From Chromobotia macracanthus (Eukaryota; Chordata; Actinopteri; Cypriniformes; Botiidae), in contig JAZGTH010000114.1 of assembly GCA_036877525.1 (NCBI GenBank), positions 994,501 through 1,058,500 of the forward strand: DNA of 64,000 bases. The letters are read 5' to 3'. Under the pieces are notes generated by a model. That model saw nothing but the letters and a program-made list of their open reading frames with translations. It ran no database searches and was not told the DNA's origin. This document shows, piece by piece, positions 11,601 to 22,689 of this stretch. The stretch's first letter is position 1. Each line of letters opens with the position of its first letter. A program made the translations under genes and the position numbers.

Positions 11601-13870
11601 AGTGGTAACGGTCAGTTAAATAGACTGGAAAACTGTGTTGGCATTAGTGGTCAAGCATTAGCCTGGTTTAAATCCTATCAAGAAGAATTTTATGATCTAT
11701 TGTGTCAAAAGCTGCAGTGAGGTCCAGTAATATAAGAAGGTTTCATCGCAGTCAGATGCTAAAAGGAGGTAGTTTGTTACTCTGAGCAAGGCTGTTTCTG
11801 TGCTGTGGTGGGGCCTAAATCCTGATTGAAATTTGTCATATATGTTGTTTTTTTCTAAGGATTCCTGGAGTTGTCCAGACATTACTTTTTCCAGTATTTT
11901 CGATAAAAAGGGGAGATTTGAAATTGGTCTGAAGATAGTCAGCTCTGCCTGGCCAAGATTTTGCTTTATAACGAGTGGCCTAATAACTGCCTGCTGGAAC
12001 ATAGCCTAATTATAATGAGTAATTTATAATATTGAGCACTGGTTCCGACACTGCAGGATAAACTTCTTTCAGTAGTTTTGTGGGAACGGGATCTAATATG
12101 CAGGTTGATGATTTTGATGAGTTCAATATTTTATGAGCTTGTCCAATGAAATGGCAGTAAATAAGTCTAGTAGTACTTGAGGCATGCTGTAGTACGTAAT
12201 GCTATTAGAGGCAAGGCTGGTTAAATAGATTCGATATTTTCTCTAATTTGCTCTATTTTATTTGCAAAGAATTTCATAAAATCATTACTACTGTGCTGTA
12301 GTTTAGCATCTCTGTCTTTTGACGCTTTGTCTTTGGACAAATTTGCAACAGTATTAAAAAGAAATTGCGGATTATTCTGATTTTCTCAGATCAGCTTGCT
12401 TAGGTAGTTCAATTTTGCTGTTTTTAGAGACTGTTTGTATTTGTGGACGCTCTCTTTCTATGCATCACGCCATACCGGTAAGTTTGTATTCCTCCATCTA
12501 CGCTCCATTTTTCTAGCTGCCTTTTTAAGAGCTGATATTTCGTTATTATACCATGGTGCTGGTGCTCTCTCCTTAATCTTCTTTAGTCTAATTGGTGCAA
12601 CAACTTCTAGGGTACCTGAAAAAGCTTTGTTTAAGGTTTCTGTCACAGCATCGAGTTCTTCATTGTTGTTTATTACATTATGCATTTAAGACAGATCTGG
12701 AAGATTGCTAATAAAACTATCTTTAGTGGTAGATGCGATTGTTCTTAGTCAGATGTGATTGTTCAATTGGTCTTTGTCGCGGTGTTGGACGAGAGGGCTT
12801 ATGTAACATTACAGTGTAGAAGAGGGGGAAGTGATCTGAAATAGCATCGTTCTGAGGTAATATTTCTATGTTGTTTATATTAAGTCCAAATGACAGGATT
12901 AGGTCTAAAGTGTAATTACGTTATGCGTGGGTCCCGACACCTTTTGACTAAAACCAAGCGAGTCCATGATATCCATAAAAGCTGTACGTAACGTATCATT
13001 TGGGTTATCGACGTGGATGTTAAAGTCACCAATGATTAAGGCCCTATCTACGGTGACTACCAGTTGACAGGAAATCTGCAAATTCTTTAAGAAAGTCTAT
13101 ATTATGGCCTGGAGGTCTGCAAATGGTAGCCATGACAAAAGGCAATTGTTTGTTGCGACTGTCAATAAGTGACATATTTAACACCATTATTTCGAATAAT
13201 TTAAATTTTTGCTTAGATTTATGATTGACATAAAATATTTTGCTATAGATGCTCTACCCTTCAAAGAGGCGCATGCTTATAGTAAAAATCTTGTGAAGAT
13301 TCATTCAGACTTATGAAATCGTCTGTTTTAAGACGGTTTGATAGGTTTCTATCAGGCACAGCGCATCCAAACTGTGGTCTGTAATAATTTCATTGACGAT
13401 AAGTTCTTTATTTGAAAGCAACCTAATGTTAAGCAGGCCTAATTTTACCATTTTCATACTTTTAATTTATAGGTTGTTTCATGGTTTTATATTAATCAGA
13501 TTTGTGTGTTTTGATTTAGAGCGTGCTTTGTGTTTGTTTGTTCGGGGAACAGACACAGTCTCAATATGTTGATATTTACAGGGTACAAACTCTATGTGCT
13601 GTGAATTTTGCAGGCGGATGGATAAACCGATCGTTCTGCTTCCTGACCTGGGCCCTGGACAGTCAGATACTAGTACTTTGAAAACTATTGGTCAAATTTC
13701 TAGAGAGGGCAGCAGCTCCTCCTCAGGAGGGATGGAGGCCATCTCTCTTTAACAGGTCAGGTCTCCTCCTGACCTGTTACAGGAAACAATTCCATTGGTT
13801 TATTCCATTGGTTATTATCCTGAAATAATTCCATTGGTTTATTAAGCCTATGTTATTCTGCGGGCACCAC

Positions 13871-14173
13871 TTAGACATCCAGCCATGCAGGGACAGTTGT
13901 AAATCTGCTGTAAATCTCACTACCCCGGTAAGTGGGTAAGGGGCCAGAGCATATTACATTGTCTGACAAAGTTTTTGCAAGTTCACACACCTCCTTAATG
14001 TAATCTTTGGTGACCTCCGACTGGCGGAGTATCATGTCGTTTGTGCCGATGTGAATAATAATCTTAGAGAATTTACGTTTAGCATTAGCCAGCACTTTCA
14101 ATTTTGATCTAATGTCAGACACTCTGGCTCCTGGTATACATTCAACAATGGTGGCTTGTGCCTCTATTTCCAC
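13871..14173 (-). pseudogene. LINE ORF1 esterase (SGNH hydrolase) domain remnant
   Basis: About 100 residues: VECIPGARVSDIRSKLK, IIIHIGTNDMILRQSEV and ICSGPLPTYRGSE. The GTND motif and the following SGPLPTY block are those of the SGNH-hydrolase-like domain in ORF1 of many vertebrate L2/CR1 LINEs. A related block lies on the plus strand at 35.05-35.29 kb. Confidence 0.7.
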
Positions 14174-14999
14174 GTTCCATAAAATATATCACTATCAATA
14201 ATGCGAGCGCTTGATACCAGTGTCTCAGCAGGTGCGTTGCTGAGCGGGGAGAATCGGTTAGACAGTATAACAGGAGCGGGAGAGTGGCACCTGACTGTCA
14301 CCCAGCTGCCCTGCCGCATTGGGTCTGTTGTCGGAACAGAGCCATGATCATAGCATGTTATGCTAGGTGCATCCGAAATAGTGTCTGTTAAATTTACACC
14401 CTTACTAATCTAAAGAAGGGTTCGGATGCGTGATTCTAATTCTGCAACCTTCTCCATCAGTCTTACTACAGCCTTACATTTATCACATGTGTAACCTTCC
14501 TCGCTGACGGAAGAAGCTAAGCATGTGGCATGAGGTGCAGGTTACGATAACAAGAGAGGGAAATGTTTTATTACCATTTACGGGCTGAGAGACAGAGATC
14601 TCGGAGTCCGGTTGCGGCACAGGTGATGAAGTCATCAGCTGCCTGCGTCACGCCAGGGCTGGGGTGATGTTCATAACAGTGGACCGGGACTGACGTGAAC
14701 AGGCCCAGGCAAACTTCACCAACTCCCGCTCTGCACACACAGAGCCACACACACCGGATAGATCTGCCATTAGAACAGCTTGACAATAATCCGTTAGTGA
14801 AGAGAGTAAATATGTGGGTACGAGCTACATCTGGAGCTGCTAGGAAATGCTAACAGGCTAGTGGGCTAAATGCTGTAATGAACAAGAAGTATAGTTTATA
14901 AGTTTATATAGTTTATATCATTTAAGTATTTGAGAATAAACGATAAAACAAGAAGTTTGGAGGAGCTCCGAAATCAACCACGTGATGTCCTCAGAACTG

Positions 15000-17900
15000 G
15001 AAGTATGGAAGTACTTCTGGTTTACTCCATCTCTTCTAGCTATTCCCGCAATAGAGAATTGACCACGAAATAACTAAGGCCTACAAAACTTTGACATCCC
15101 GTTTTCACGCAAATTAAAGCACAGCTATATGATTTATACATTTCTCTCCAGTCAGCGAAATCTCTCTTCTGCCTTTATTACACCTGCTTGCCCAAACAAG
15201 TCCTGCCGAACCCAGGTCTTACGCTCTGCATCTTTCCTGCTGCCTCTCTTGCTGGCTCGCCGCCGCAGCAGGCCCTCATCAGCTTGGGCCATGCTTATCT
15301 CCCAGCCAAATTTTTCACCCTCTCCCTGCCTGCTTAGCCTACCGCTGCCTCTCATACTTCCACCATCAGCCTCCCCAGCCACCCACCATCCACATGAAAT
15401 ACCATCTGCGATAGTCTTTAATCTGCTCTAGCAGAGCCAGACAAACTGGTAAAAACTCGTTTCATGATCGGTGCTTTTATAAAGACTCCTTTTCAACGCT
15501 TGCATATCAGCCCCATCAGCTTGGTCACTAGAAAAATTAAAAAGCTTGACAGTCAATCGCTGAACCCCATACAATTCTCTGTTTATCTTAGCATTAAGTC
15601 TTAAACCTCTCAAAGAATACTGTCCACATCACTATGATATCGACCAAAGCATTAAAAATTATTAAAAATGCCCACCTCGGTTCACATTTGTCAAAAGTAG
15701 ATATAACATCAGTGTTCAAAGTAATGCCTATTAACCAAATTTCATGGCATTTATTTGGCATCTGCTGGCACAATTTAATTCTGCATCGCCGTGTGTTTAA
15801 CCTTCACTTGCGCCAAAATTTTCAATTGAAACTATTTGCTGGATAACTGTTACGTCTTATCTTCTCTATTTGCTGGATGTTTAATAATCTCATTATCATT
15901 ATTTCTATATGTCACACGACGCTGTTTCAGACGTGCATCTTACAGTTCAAAAAGTGTTTGCCAACTCTGTTTAATTCCAGTCTTTATTCCCCAAAAGATA
16001 ATTGACTGTATCTTTCTGGTCGCATCCAATCTCTTAATTCATATTTGGTCACTTACATCGCTGCCACACGCATAATTCCCCAGGGCCGCCTTTTCATCGC
16101 CCATCTCCCGTCCCTCATGTCTTCTGTTCATGCGATGGAAGACCAAAATTGCTCTATTCTGCTAGTGCAAATCAAGCTGAGCTTTTGAATAGCCTTTTTG
16201 AAGCAATGAAAGCAGCAAACATTTTCTTACAATAACCTCGCTATCTATCCCTCTAGACTTTCAACTGTTCACCTACGCTGTCCCCTCAATCAGCCTCGGC
16301 ATTTTTTATCCAGACCACTGGTTTGCGTTTACATGGTCTCCCCAGCTTCAAAAACATTCTAGTTCATCATGGCAGACAAACAACTGCGTACTGCATTAAT
16401 AAAGGTCGCTCTCCTCCTCTTAATGCCTTTTCTATAGCTGGACGCGTCTACGACAACTTGACATGTATCGCACCAGACACGCATGTTCTATATGCGTGAG
16501 CTCAATGTCACAGTACATTTCTAATTCAAGAAATACAAAATGGGTGAGTGTTTAAACTTCCAGTTTAATTGAATATGTGGCTTTTGGACGTTTATCGTTG
16601 AGTAGGCTATTTGGCACATTATTTTCTTGCTGCTGTTGTGTCTGTTGTCTAAGCAGCTTCATAACAGTTTAAATGACATACCTTTTTAAGCTCACGTTGG
16701 TATCCCAACAGTTAATGTTAACGGTCGTTTCCTGCTTCTCTACAAACCATGCCTATACCTGGTGATAATTTTACAACCTGTTTTTAATAATTATGTTTAC
16801 GTTTAACATGTATAAGTCCATCCTCAAAGCCATCTCATCGTGAACCCTCCATATTATTCAACATGGAAATGCTCCCAATCCTCTCAGTTCTCATAACCTG
16901 CTGCTTCCTGATTTTTCTCTGCAAACATAATCGCCTCATTCCTGTGTTATCGCTACAGTATTGAAGGCATCCAAGCTGGAGTGGCATCCAAGGCATTTTA
17001 AGTGTGATACTTTTTCAGAAATTAATTTTCAGCGATCCTTCCTTTGCAATTAACAATTCACAAATCTCCCTCCTCAAAGGCATTTATAGGAATCACCCTA
17101 CCCACCCGAATACCAGACAGCCTATTACTATTAACATACCAGCTGCATTTACACTCTCCATCTTGGCAATTACTCCGATAACAGCTCATACTCTCAACGT
17201 AATGTTGTTCTTGGCCTTTGGTTTTCTCCGCCACCCCGAATTAACCATCACTTAACATTAACTTTAACCCTATATCTATCCTACAATCACAGTCTTTCAG
17301 GTTTTGAATAGTGAAACAATTGTTTTCTTTATTAAAGCAAACAGATCAAGCAAAAACATCACTTTATGTCAGGGTCCTGGATTCCTGTTCTGAGTCTTTC
17401 TAGATTACCTTGCCAGGATCCTGACATCCCCGTATTCTGTGTCAGAGCATGTTGTTTAGATCCTGACTCTTTCTAGTCTTGGTTCTTGTTTCTTGGAGTC
17501 GGGATCTGAACTCATGCTCTGGATCCTTGTCTCGTGTGGAAGCACATGGCCTCTGTTTTGTTTACTTTCGCCATGTGCTCTCCGGTCGTGCGTCTTGGCC
17601 CCGTCCCTTTGTTCTCTTGTCTCGTCAGCACTCATTTCGTGCACCTGTTCGTTGTTGTCCTAGTGCTATTTAATGCCCCCGTGTTTTCTGTCTTGTGTCA
17701 GTTCGTTCCTACTTCCTCATCCTGTTTTCCTGATCCCTGTATTCTGGCTTCTGTTTTCCCACGTCGTGAGTCTTGTCAAGTTTTTTCGTGCCTTGTCCAG
17801 CCGTGTTTTCGTCTTGTGTCTGTTCTCCGTGTTTTCTGATTTTTCTTTTTGCTCCGTTTTCTGGAGAGCTTTTAGTTAGTTTGCAAGCCTGTTTTTGTTA

Positions 17901-18300
17901 CCCATTTTACCCCCTCGTTGGCTGTTGTTTTGTTTATTTATAAATAAAGAGATTCTGAGTTAAAACACTGTCTGCATCTGGGTTCGTTTCCCGTGACCTT
18001 CGTTTCAACTTACCGACTCCCATTCAACCGTACCACAATCTTAAATTACCTACAGCACAGTCAGTCGTTCCCTGAAACGTGGATCATTTGGAGACTCTAC
18101 CATCGATGACTCCAATCACCCCGCAATGAGATTCAAAATCATTTAAAACTCATTCTCACCCAGTCCGGTGTCCTAGCAGACCAATTTTTAGCCACTCATT
18201 TCGTATAGGTGCAGCAACCACAGCCGCTAAAAAAAAATGTCTCTCCCTACATCAAATTTAGGCATTAGGCCGCTGGTCATGGGACGTCAGGTCCTGTCAC
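15000..18300 (+). mobile_element. Degenerate tyrosine-recombinase (DIRS-like) retroelement, interrupted by an LTR
   Basis: Several plus-strand scraps fit a retroelement that integrates with a tyrosine recombinase. Near 16360-16420 a frame reads GRQTTAYCINKGRSP, like the RNase H region of such elements. At 17035-17250 SLLKGIYRNHPTHPNTRQPI and FLAFGFLRHPELT resemble the N-terminal part of the recombinase. At about 18140-18275, ILTQSGVLADQF, HSFRIGAATTAA (18193-18228) and ALGRW match the C-terminal catalytic box, including the His-x-x-Arg. The order is right but frames are broken and the active-site Tyr was not located. A TGTCAGG-family LTR (17369-17999) sits inside the recombinase. DIRS is preferred to Crypton only because of the RNase-H-like scrap; 5' limits are uncertain. 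Confidence 0.5.
17369..17999 (+). mobile_element. LTR of the TGTCAGG family inside the recombinase remnant
   Basis: Starts TGTCAGGGTCCTGG after ATCACTTTA and ends GGTTCGTTTCCCGTGACC. It is the plus-strand counterpart of the LTR at 4484-5160 and shares TTGCCAGGATCCTGACAT and CAGAGCATGTTGTT with the copy at 30.68 kb. AATAAAGAG near 17943 is its polyadenylation signal. The last bases expected of the family (CTGACA) are missing, and no clear target duplication was found. Confidence 0.75.
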
Positions 18301-18699
18301 CTGCGTTCCTTCATCCTCATCAATCTCCAACCTGTCTAAATCATCCCCTCTATGTTTGCCTCACCAATTATACCGTTTTCGTTCGTCAAAAAATTAAATA
18401 AATAATAATATTAAAAAAATCATAGCTGTTTTACTTGTTACTGCAGGCTCCCGCAGAGCCTCATCCTTCTCTTTTTCAGGCCGAGCCCTCCCCGTTCTAA
18501 TAGCAGTAAGCCTGTTTTTCTAGGCGTCGTTGGACGCTCATGTTTGCATCGGTGTGCGGGCACCCCATTCAGAAGTCGCAAATTCTTCTCATTTCATTAT
18601 TCCGTTCTTACACAGCTTTTAAATTCTATTTCAGATTTTCTGTGTATTCGTTTAACATCATTGAGACACAAGTAAAGAATGCAAAATTGAAGCATGCAG

Positions 18700-19270
18700 A
18701 ATCTGTTTGTCTTTGTTTCAAAACTACCTGTCCGCTGGCTGGGCCTATCCGACCGATGCCATGAACATCTCCGTCATAGCTCCCATCAGAGAGCTAGGGC
18801 TATTAAGATCCTCAAGGACTCCACTCACCCTGGACACCAGCTGTTCATACTGCTACACTCATGTAGACGCTTCCGTACCTTGATGGCTAAAACAGAGAGA
18901 CTCAGGAGGAGCTTCTTCCCTCAGGCCATCAGACACTTAAACATGGACAAACATATACTCTACATTTAAGTGACTCTGGCATAACATGCTAGCTATACCA
19001 CTTCGTACACTGCATAATTCACATAAATCATTTATGCCATGTGTATATGATTTATTCTGTTGATTTACTGGCTGCTATGTTCCCACCCTTTTTCCCCCTA
19101 CCTCTAATTGTATTTTTGTATTGTAAGCACTTTTTACATTTCTTGTGTTTTTGTTTTAATTATTTAGCAGCACAGTCTAACTGAGCCACATTTCACACAC
19201 ATTTCACTACTTGTTGTATACTGTGTAACTTGTATATGACAAAGAAATCTTGAACCTTAAATCTTGAAGA
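18700..19270 (+). mobile_element. LINE 3' end (C-terminal RT scrap and tail)
   Basis: The frame at 18694-18969 contains RAIKILKDSTHPGHQLF and RRFRTLMAKTERLRRSFFPQ before a stop. This is the C-terminal block (DPSHPGH...GRRFR...RSFFPQA) of a different LINE lineage from the L2-like elements in this window. A 3' UTR follows and ends at about 19225-19268 with AAAGAAATCTTGAACC and TTAAATCTTGAAG, a degenerate ATCTTGAA-type tail. Confidence 0.7.
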
Positions 19271-19529
19271 TATTATATGAATTTTTAAATATGAACTGGC
19301 ATGATGACATGACATCATAAGTAATGAGTAATGAGTATGGCAGCCGTGTTCCGTCAAAACACTACAGTTTTTTGTTTATTTATTTGTTTATTCTGTATGT
19401 AACCATGCCTTTCGTGTGTGATGTTGTCAGATTAATTGTATATCACAAACAAACACTTTTGGAACACCGGAAACGTGACTGAGTTCTCAGAAGACTCTCT
19501 GTTTACAAATATGACAACAGAGCCATTTG

Positions 19530-19905
19530 TCTGGACAGCCAGGCTGTGACCTCTGAAACACACACGGAAAAGAGGAACGCACCTGACGCCCCCAGCCATC
19601 GAGCCCACAGGGTTCTCCGTGCACCGTGAGGACACGGCAAAAGATCCCTGGGGAAGAGCAGAGGAGGGGGTGTATGTTTTATGTTTCAACGACACTTGGT
19701 GTAATCGAAGGAATGTGCACTCAATCAAGTCCTTTTGTTGCCCTGACCTGGAATACCTCATGCTTCTGTTTCGACCATACTAGCTCTCGAGGGAGTTCAC
19801 GGCTGTTATTATCACAGCTGTATTCATTCCCCCTGAAGCCAACACAGACCAGGCACTCAAAAAGTATGGTAGTATAAGCGAACAGGAAACAGACTGATGG
19901 AGTTC
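19530..19905 (+). mobile_element. LINE endonuclease scrap
   Basis: Short blocks in changing plus-strand frames, for example WCNRRNVHSIKSFCCPDLEY, EFTAVIITAVF and YGSISEQETD. They resemble the apurinic-type endonuclease of the same LINE lineage whose 3' end lies at 18.7-19.27 kb. Endonuclease precedes RT in a LINE, so the order here shows two separate truncated pieces. Confidence 0.55.
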
Positions 19906-20090
19906 TTGTGAGCTGATGCAGTCTGAAAGGTGATCAGAAAAGCTGTCACTAGTACTGTGATGACTGGTGGCCCAACTTGAAGTGTTGCAGTGGGAAGGGT
20001 TGTCGCTGATCCACAAAACGCCTGCTCTGGGCATAGGGTTACTGGCTTCCCAGGAAACACATGCACTGACAGAATTTATAACTTGAATGT

Positions 20091-20133
20091 ACTGTAAGTC
20101 ACTTTGGATTAAATGCATAAATGTAAATGTAAT
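20091..20133 (+). repeat. LINE-2-type 3' tail
   Basis: CTGTAAGTCACTTTGGATTA followed by AAATGCATAAATGTAAATGTAA has the shape of the 3' tail of fish L2 LINEs and tail-sharing SINEs. A second, similar tail lies at 20381-20421 (CGCTATGGATAAAAGTGTCT then GCTAAATGCC...ATGTAA). Opposite-strand versions lie at 25165-25205, 25817-25862 and 40575-40620. Confidence 0.65.
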
Positions 20134-20429
20134 GGTGCTGAGCAAAGCTGCTGTTTGTGTTCGATCATGATACTGTCCTGAGCATCTGTCTACATGATCT
20201 GTTCTTTGGGCTGTGGGCTGTTCTTTTTTAGAAGGGAAGGTGAGAGCCATGTAATGCTGGAATAGTTCTTAGGAAATTGTCATGTGTGGTTTCACATGCC
20301 CAGGAATTTTTTTAGTCTGAAGCATTGGTGGTAATGCTCTTTATGGCCTGGATTTATTGCTTTGTGTTTTCCTCACTTTGTCGCTATGGATAAAAGTGTC
20401 TGCTAAATGCCGAAATGTAATTTAGATGC

Positions 20430-21070
20430 ATCTGGATTGGGCTCAATGTCATGTGGTCCTGTGAGTGGGTCCACATAGTTGACTTTGGCTCTGCATCATG
20501 GTCTTTTGTGAAGGCACTGACAGAATTGGCAGGGCAGGATCAACTCCCCTAACTCTTCTGACCACCCGACTGCAGGTGCGCTGGATCACTCGCTCTTCAC
20601 ACCACCCTGGTGGTGACCACTCAAACAGTTATGATTTTTAGCACAACTGGGCGGCACTCATGTGGAGCAACAACTAACTTGCAAATAAGAATAAGAATTG
20701 AGAAGCACCCAATGTTATTTTTACCTTCCTATGTCACTACACCCTAACGCACCAGAGGGCAGCACCAAAGATGCAATGATTTTTTTTGCAAAGGCGGTCT
20801 ATTGCATTATTGTGATGACATACTCACAGACTTTTCAGATTGACTTGTTTTCTAACCTTGTATGGTCATCCGTGTTTCTTGAGAGCAGTCTTGGTCATAA
20901 CCGGAATACTTATATCATAAAGGATTAATACAATAATCAAATCATTGTGTGCCCTTTTAAAATAAAAAATGGTGCACTGTAAACACCAGAGGGGATAAAT
21001 AAATAAGGAACAAGAAATATAATCTGAACCAGTCAAACAAAACTTGCCTAAAGCACTCTTGTATTATATC
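20430..21070. other. Intergenic, nothing recognised
   Basis: No coding or repeat signature that I can name. It lies immediately 3' of the aadac-like pseudogene on the minus strand and could include its former 3' UTR. Confidence 0.4.
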
Positions 21071-21664
21071 TTATAAATTTTGTTTAAGCCATGTAACATA
21101 GTTGTCCATCATCCTGTATCCAGTCTCGAAGTCTGTGGGCCACACCACAAACATGAGTGCTCCGTGAAATCCACTGGGGTAATGTTCATGTGTCACATCA
21201 ACGCCAGCTTTCCTCAGGCGTGTGACATACATTAGGCCGTCGTCTCGCAGTACATCGTACTCGCATGTTAACACATATGTCTTAGGCAGTAGACGTAAAG
21301 TTTTGTCGGGCACCAGAAGCAGTGATGCCCGTGTATCTGCCAGCCAGTGGTGGGGACCAATCAAGTGACCTGGATTTTCTCCTGATGATAAGAATCAGGC
21401 AAGTATGAGCTCCAGTTCACAAATTTAAGCAGGGCAGCTTATTCTGGGTTATTATGTGTGTTTGTCATCATGGATCTGAAAAATAACTTGTCGCTAGTAA
21501 AGTACTCACTCCAAAAATGAACCATAAGTGTGCAGTAAGTGTGGTAATATAGGCATATGCTGGTTTTGCTGGTAGGAAGGAGTGTTAAAGTCCAGGGCTT
21601 GTAGGACAGGGTAGATTAAAGCCTGGATCTTTAGATGGATATGCTTTCCTGGGTCTTGCTGCAA
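21071..21664 (-). pseudogene. aadac-like pseudogene, last exon
   Basis: Acceptor TTTGTATAG before 21664 (minus strand). Begins LQQDPGKHIHLKIQALIYPV, in phase with the preceding exon, which ends VAQQ. A frameshift follows at about 21545, then a stop (NNPE-stop-AALLKFVNW) near 21440, then a second frameshift near 21390. The final 97 residues, from GPHHWLADTRAS to VTWLKQNL, are open. Confidence 0.8.
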
Positions 21665-21859
21665 CTATACAAAAGTATAATTACACAAATACAATTACAC
21701 AAAAAATACAAATCAACATGATGTATTAGGTAGCTTAATGCACAGAATTAAGAGACAGAATTAATTATACATTCTCTTTGTCACCTACTAGGGCCTTTCA
21801 CACTTCAAAACCTGGGGTAAACATAATCTGCATCTGTATACTGCTCATACTTCTCCAGG

Positions 21860-22150
21860 GATTAAAAGTTAAAGGAAAAGTCTACCCATAAATAATATTT
21901 TGCCCATAAATTACTCACCCTCAAGGCATCCTGAGAGTATATTTAATTTTTTTCTTTCAGCTGAAAACAATCTGAGTTATATTAAAAAATAATCTGTCTC
22001 TTCCCAGCCTTAAAATGGCAGTGAATGGTAACATTTGAAGCTCCATAAAGCACATCCATCATAAATATAATCCATACAACCCCAGGGAGTTAATGAATGC
22101 AAAACTTCTGAAGCAAAACTTTAAATTTGTGAGAAAACGAATACTATTTT
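21860..22150. repeat. Probable MITE-like interspersed repeat
   Basis: AGTCTACCCATAAATAATAT followed by TTACTCACCCTCAAGGCATC resembles a repeat common in fish genomes (TTTACTCACCCTCATGTC-type). Termini were not defined. It lies in an intron of the aadac-like pseudogene. Confidence 0.4.
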
Positions 22151-22689
22151 GAGCATATTTAGCAATCTAAACAGAATGATTGAATGTAAACAAAAAGCCT
22201 TTTTGTTTACAACTTCCTGTTTGTTACTGTAGCATGGTTTGAGCTCAATCAAGTTGACTTTAAATCTTTTATTTTAATAGAATAGTTCAGTTTATGACTT
22301 ATCATTCTTGATTTTTATCTCGGGTGAATATATCTCCAACAGTATTCTTAAAATTCAGATTGTTTTGATATAACTAGTTTATCCAACTTCCCAAACATTT
22401 ACAAAGCAGGCCAAGCTACAAGAGCAGTGCGGCCCCCGCACCCCAGACAGACATTGTTCCCAGGTGAAAACAACTAAAGGTATACAGATAAGATAAAGTG
22501 AATAAGATGAAATGACTAGCAGTATTATGTCTACTTTCACTACTGGTATATATGCACCCATCAAATAATAAAAGGTTAGAGAAAAAGGAGCTGCACTTTG
22601 GTACAATCCTAATACTCACATTCTAAGGAGAGAAACTCACAACCTTGATTAAAATTGGAAACAATTTAATTTAGGTCTTTAAAACAGTG

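Larger units (their letters stand above)
9691..14900 (-). mobile_element. Decayed full-length LINE (L2/CR1-like) with esterase ORF1 and EN-RT ORF2
   Basis: Read on the minus strand from the right: a Cys-x2-Cys segment with a coiled coil (about 14400-14510, YTCDKCKAVVRLMEKVAELE); an SGNH/GDSL-type esterase domain of ORF1 (13871-14173, with HIGTND and SGPLPTYRG); an apurinic-type endonuclease (about 12780-13170, with CRPPGHN and then a GDFN-like motif); a linker (12458-12685); and reverse transcriptase (11103-12002, with FRPISNLPFLSKILEKV, GMPQGSVLG and YADD). The RT C-terminus is at 10613-10810 (FSCLAPKLCNDLP). The 3' UTR runs to a tail of ATTGAATTGAATAAG at about 9691. Many frameshifts and stops show it is dead. 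The 5' boundary is approximate. Confidence 0.82.

Noticed and set aside
16831..17255. A host gene exon with hydrophobic open frame
   Set aside because: The better explanation is the tyrosine-recombinase remnant, whose motifs occur in order on both sides of the LTR.
17479..17879. Open frames of 60-100 codons in the plus strand
   Set aside because: They lie entirely within a pyrimidine-rich LTR and overlap in several frames; the same region is non-coding in the other LTR copies.
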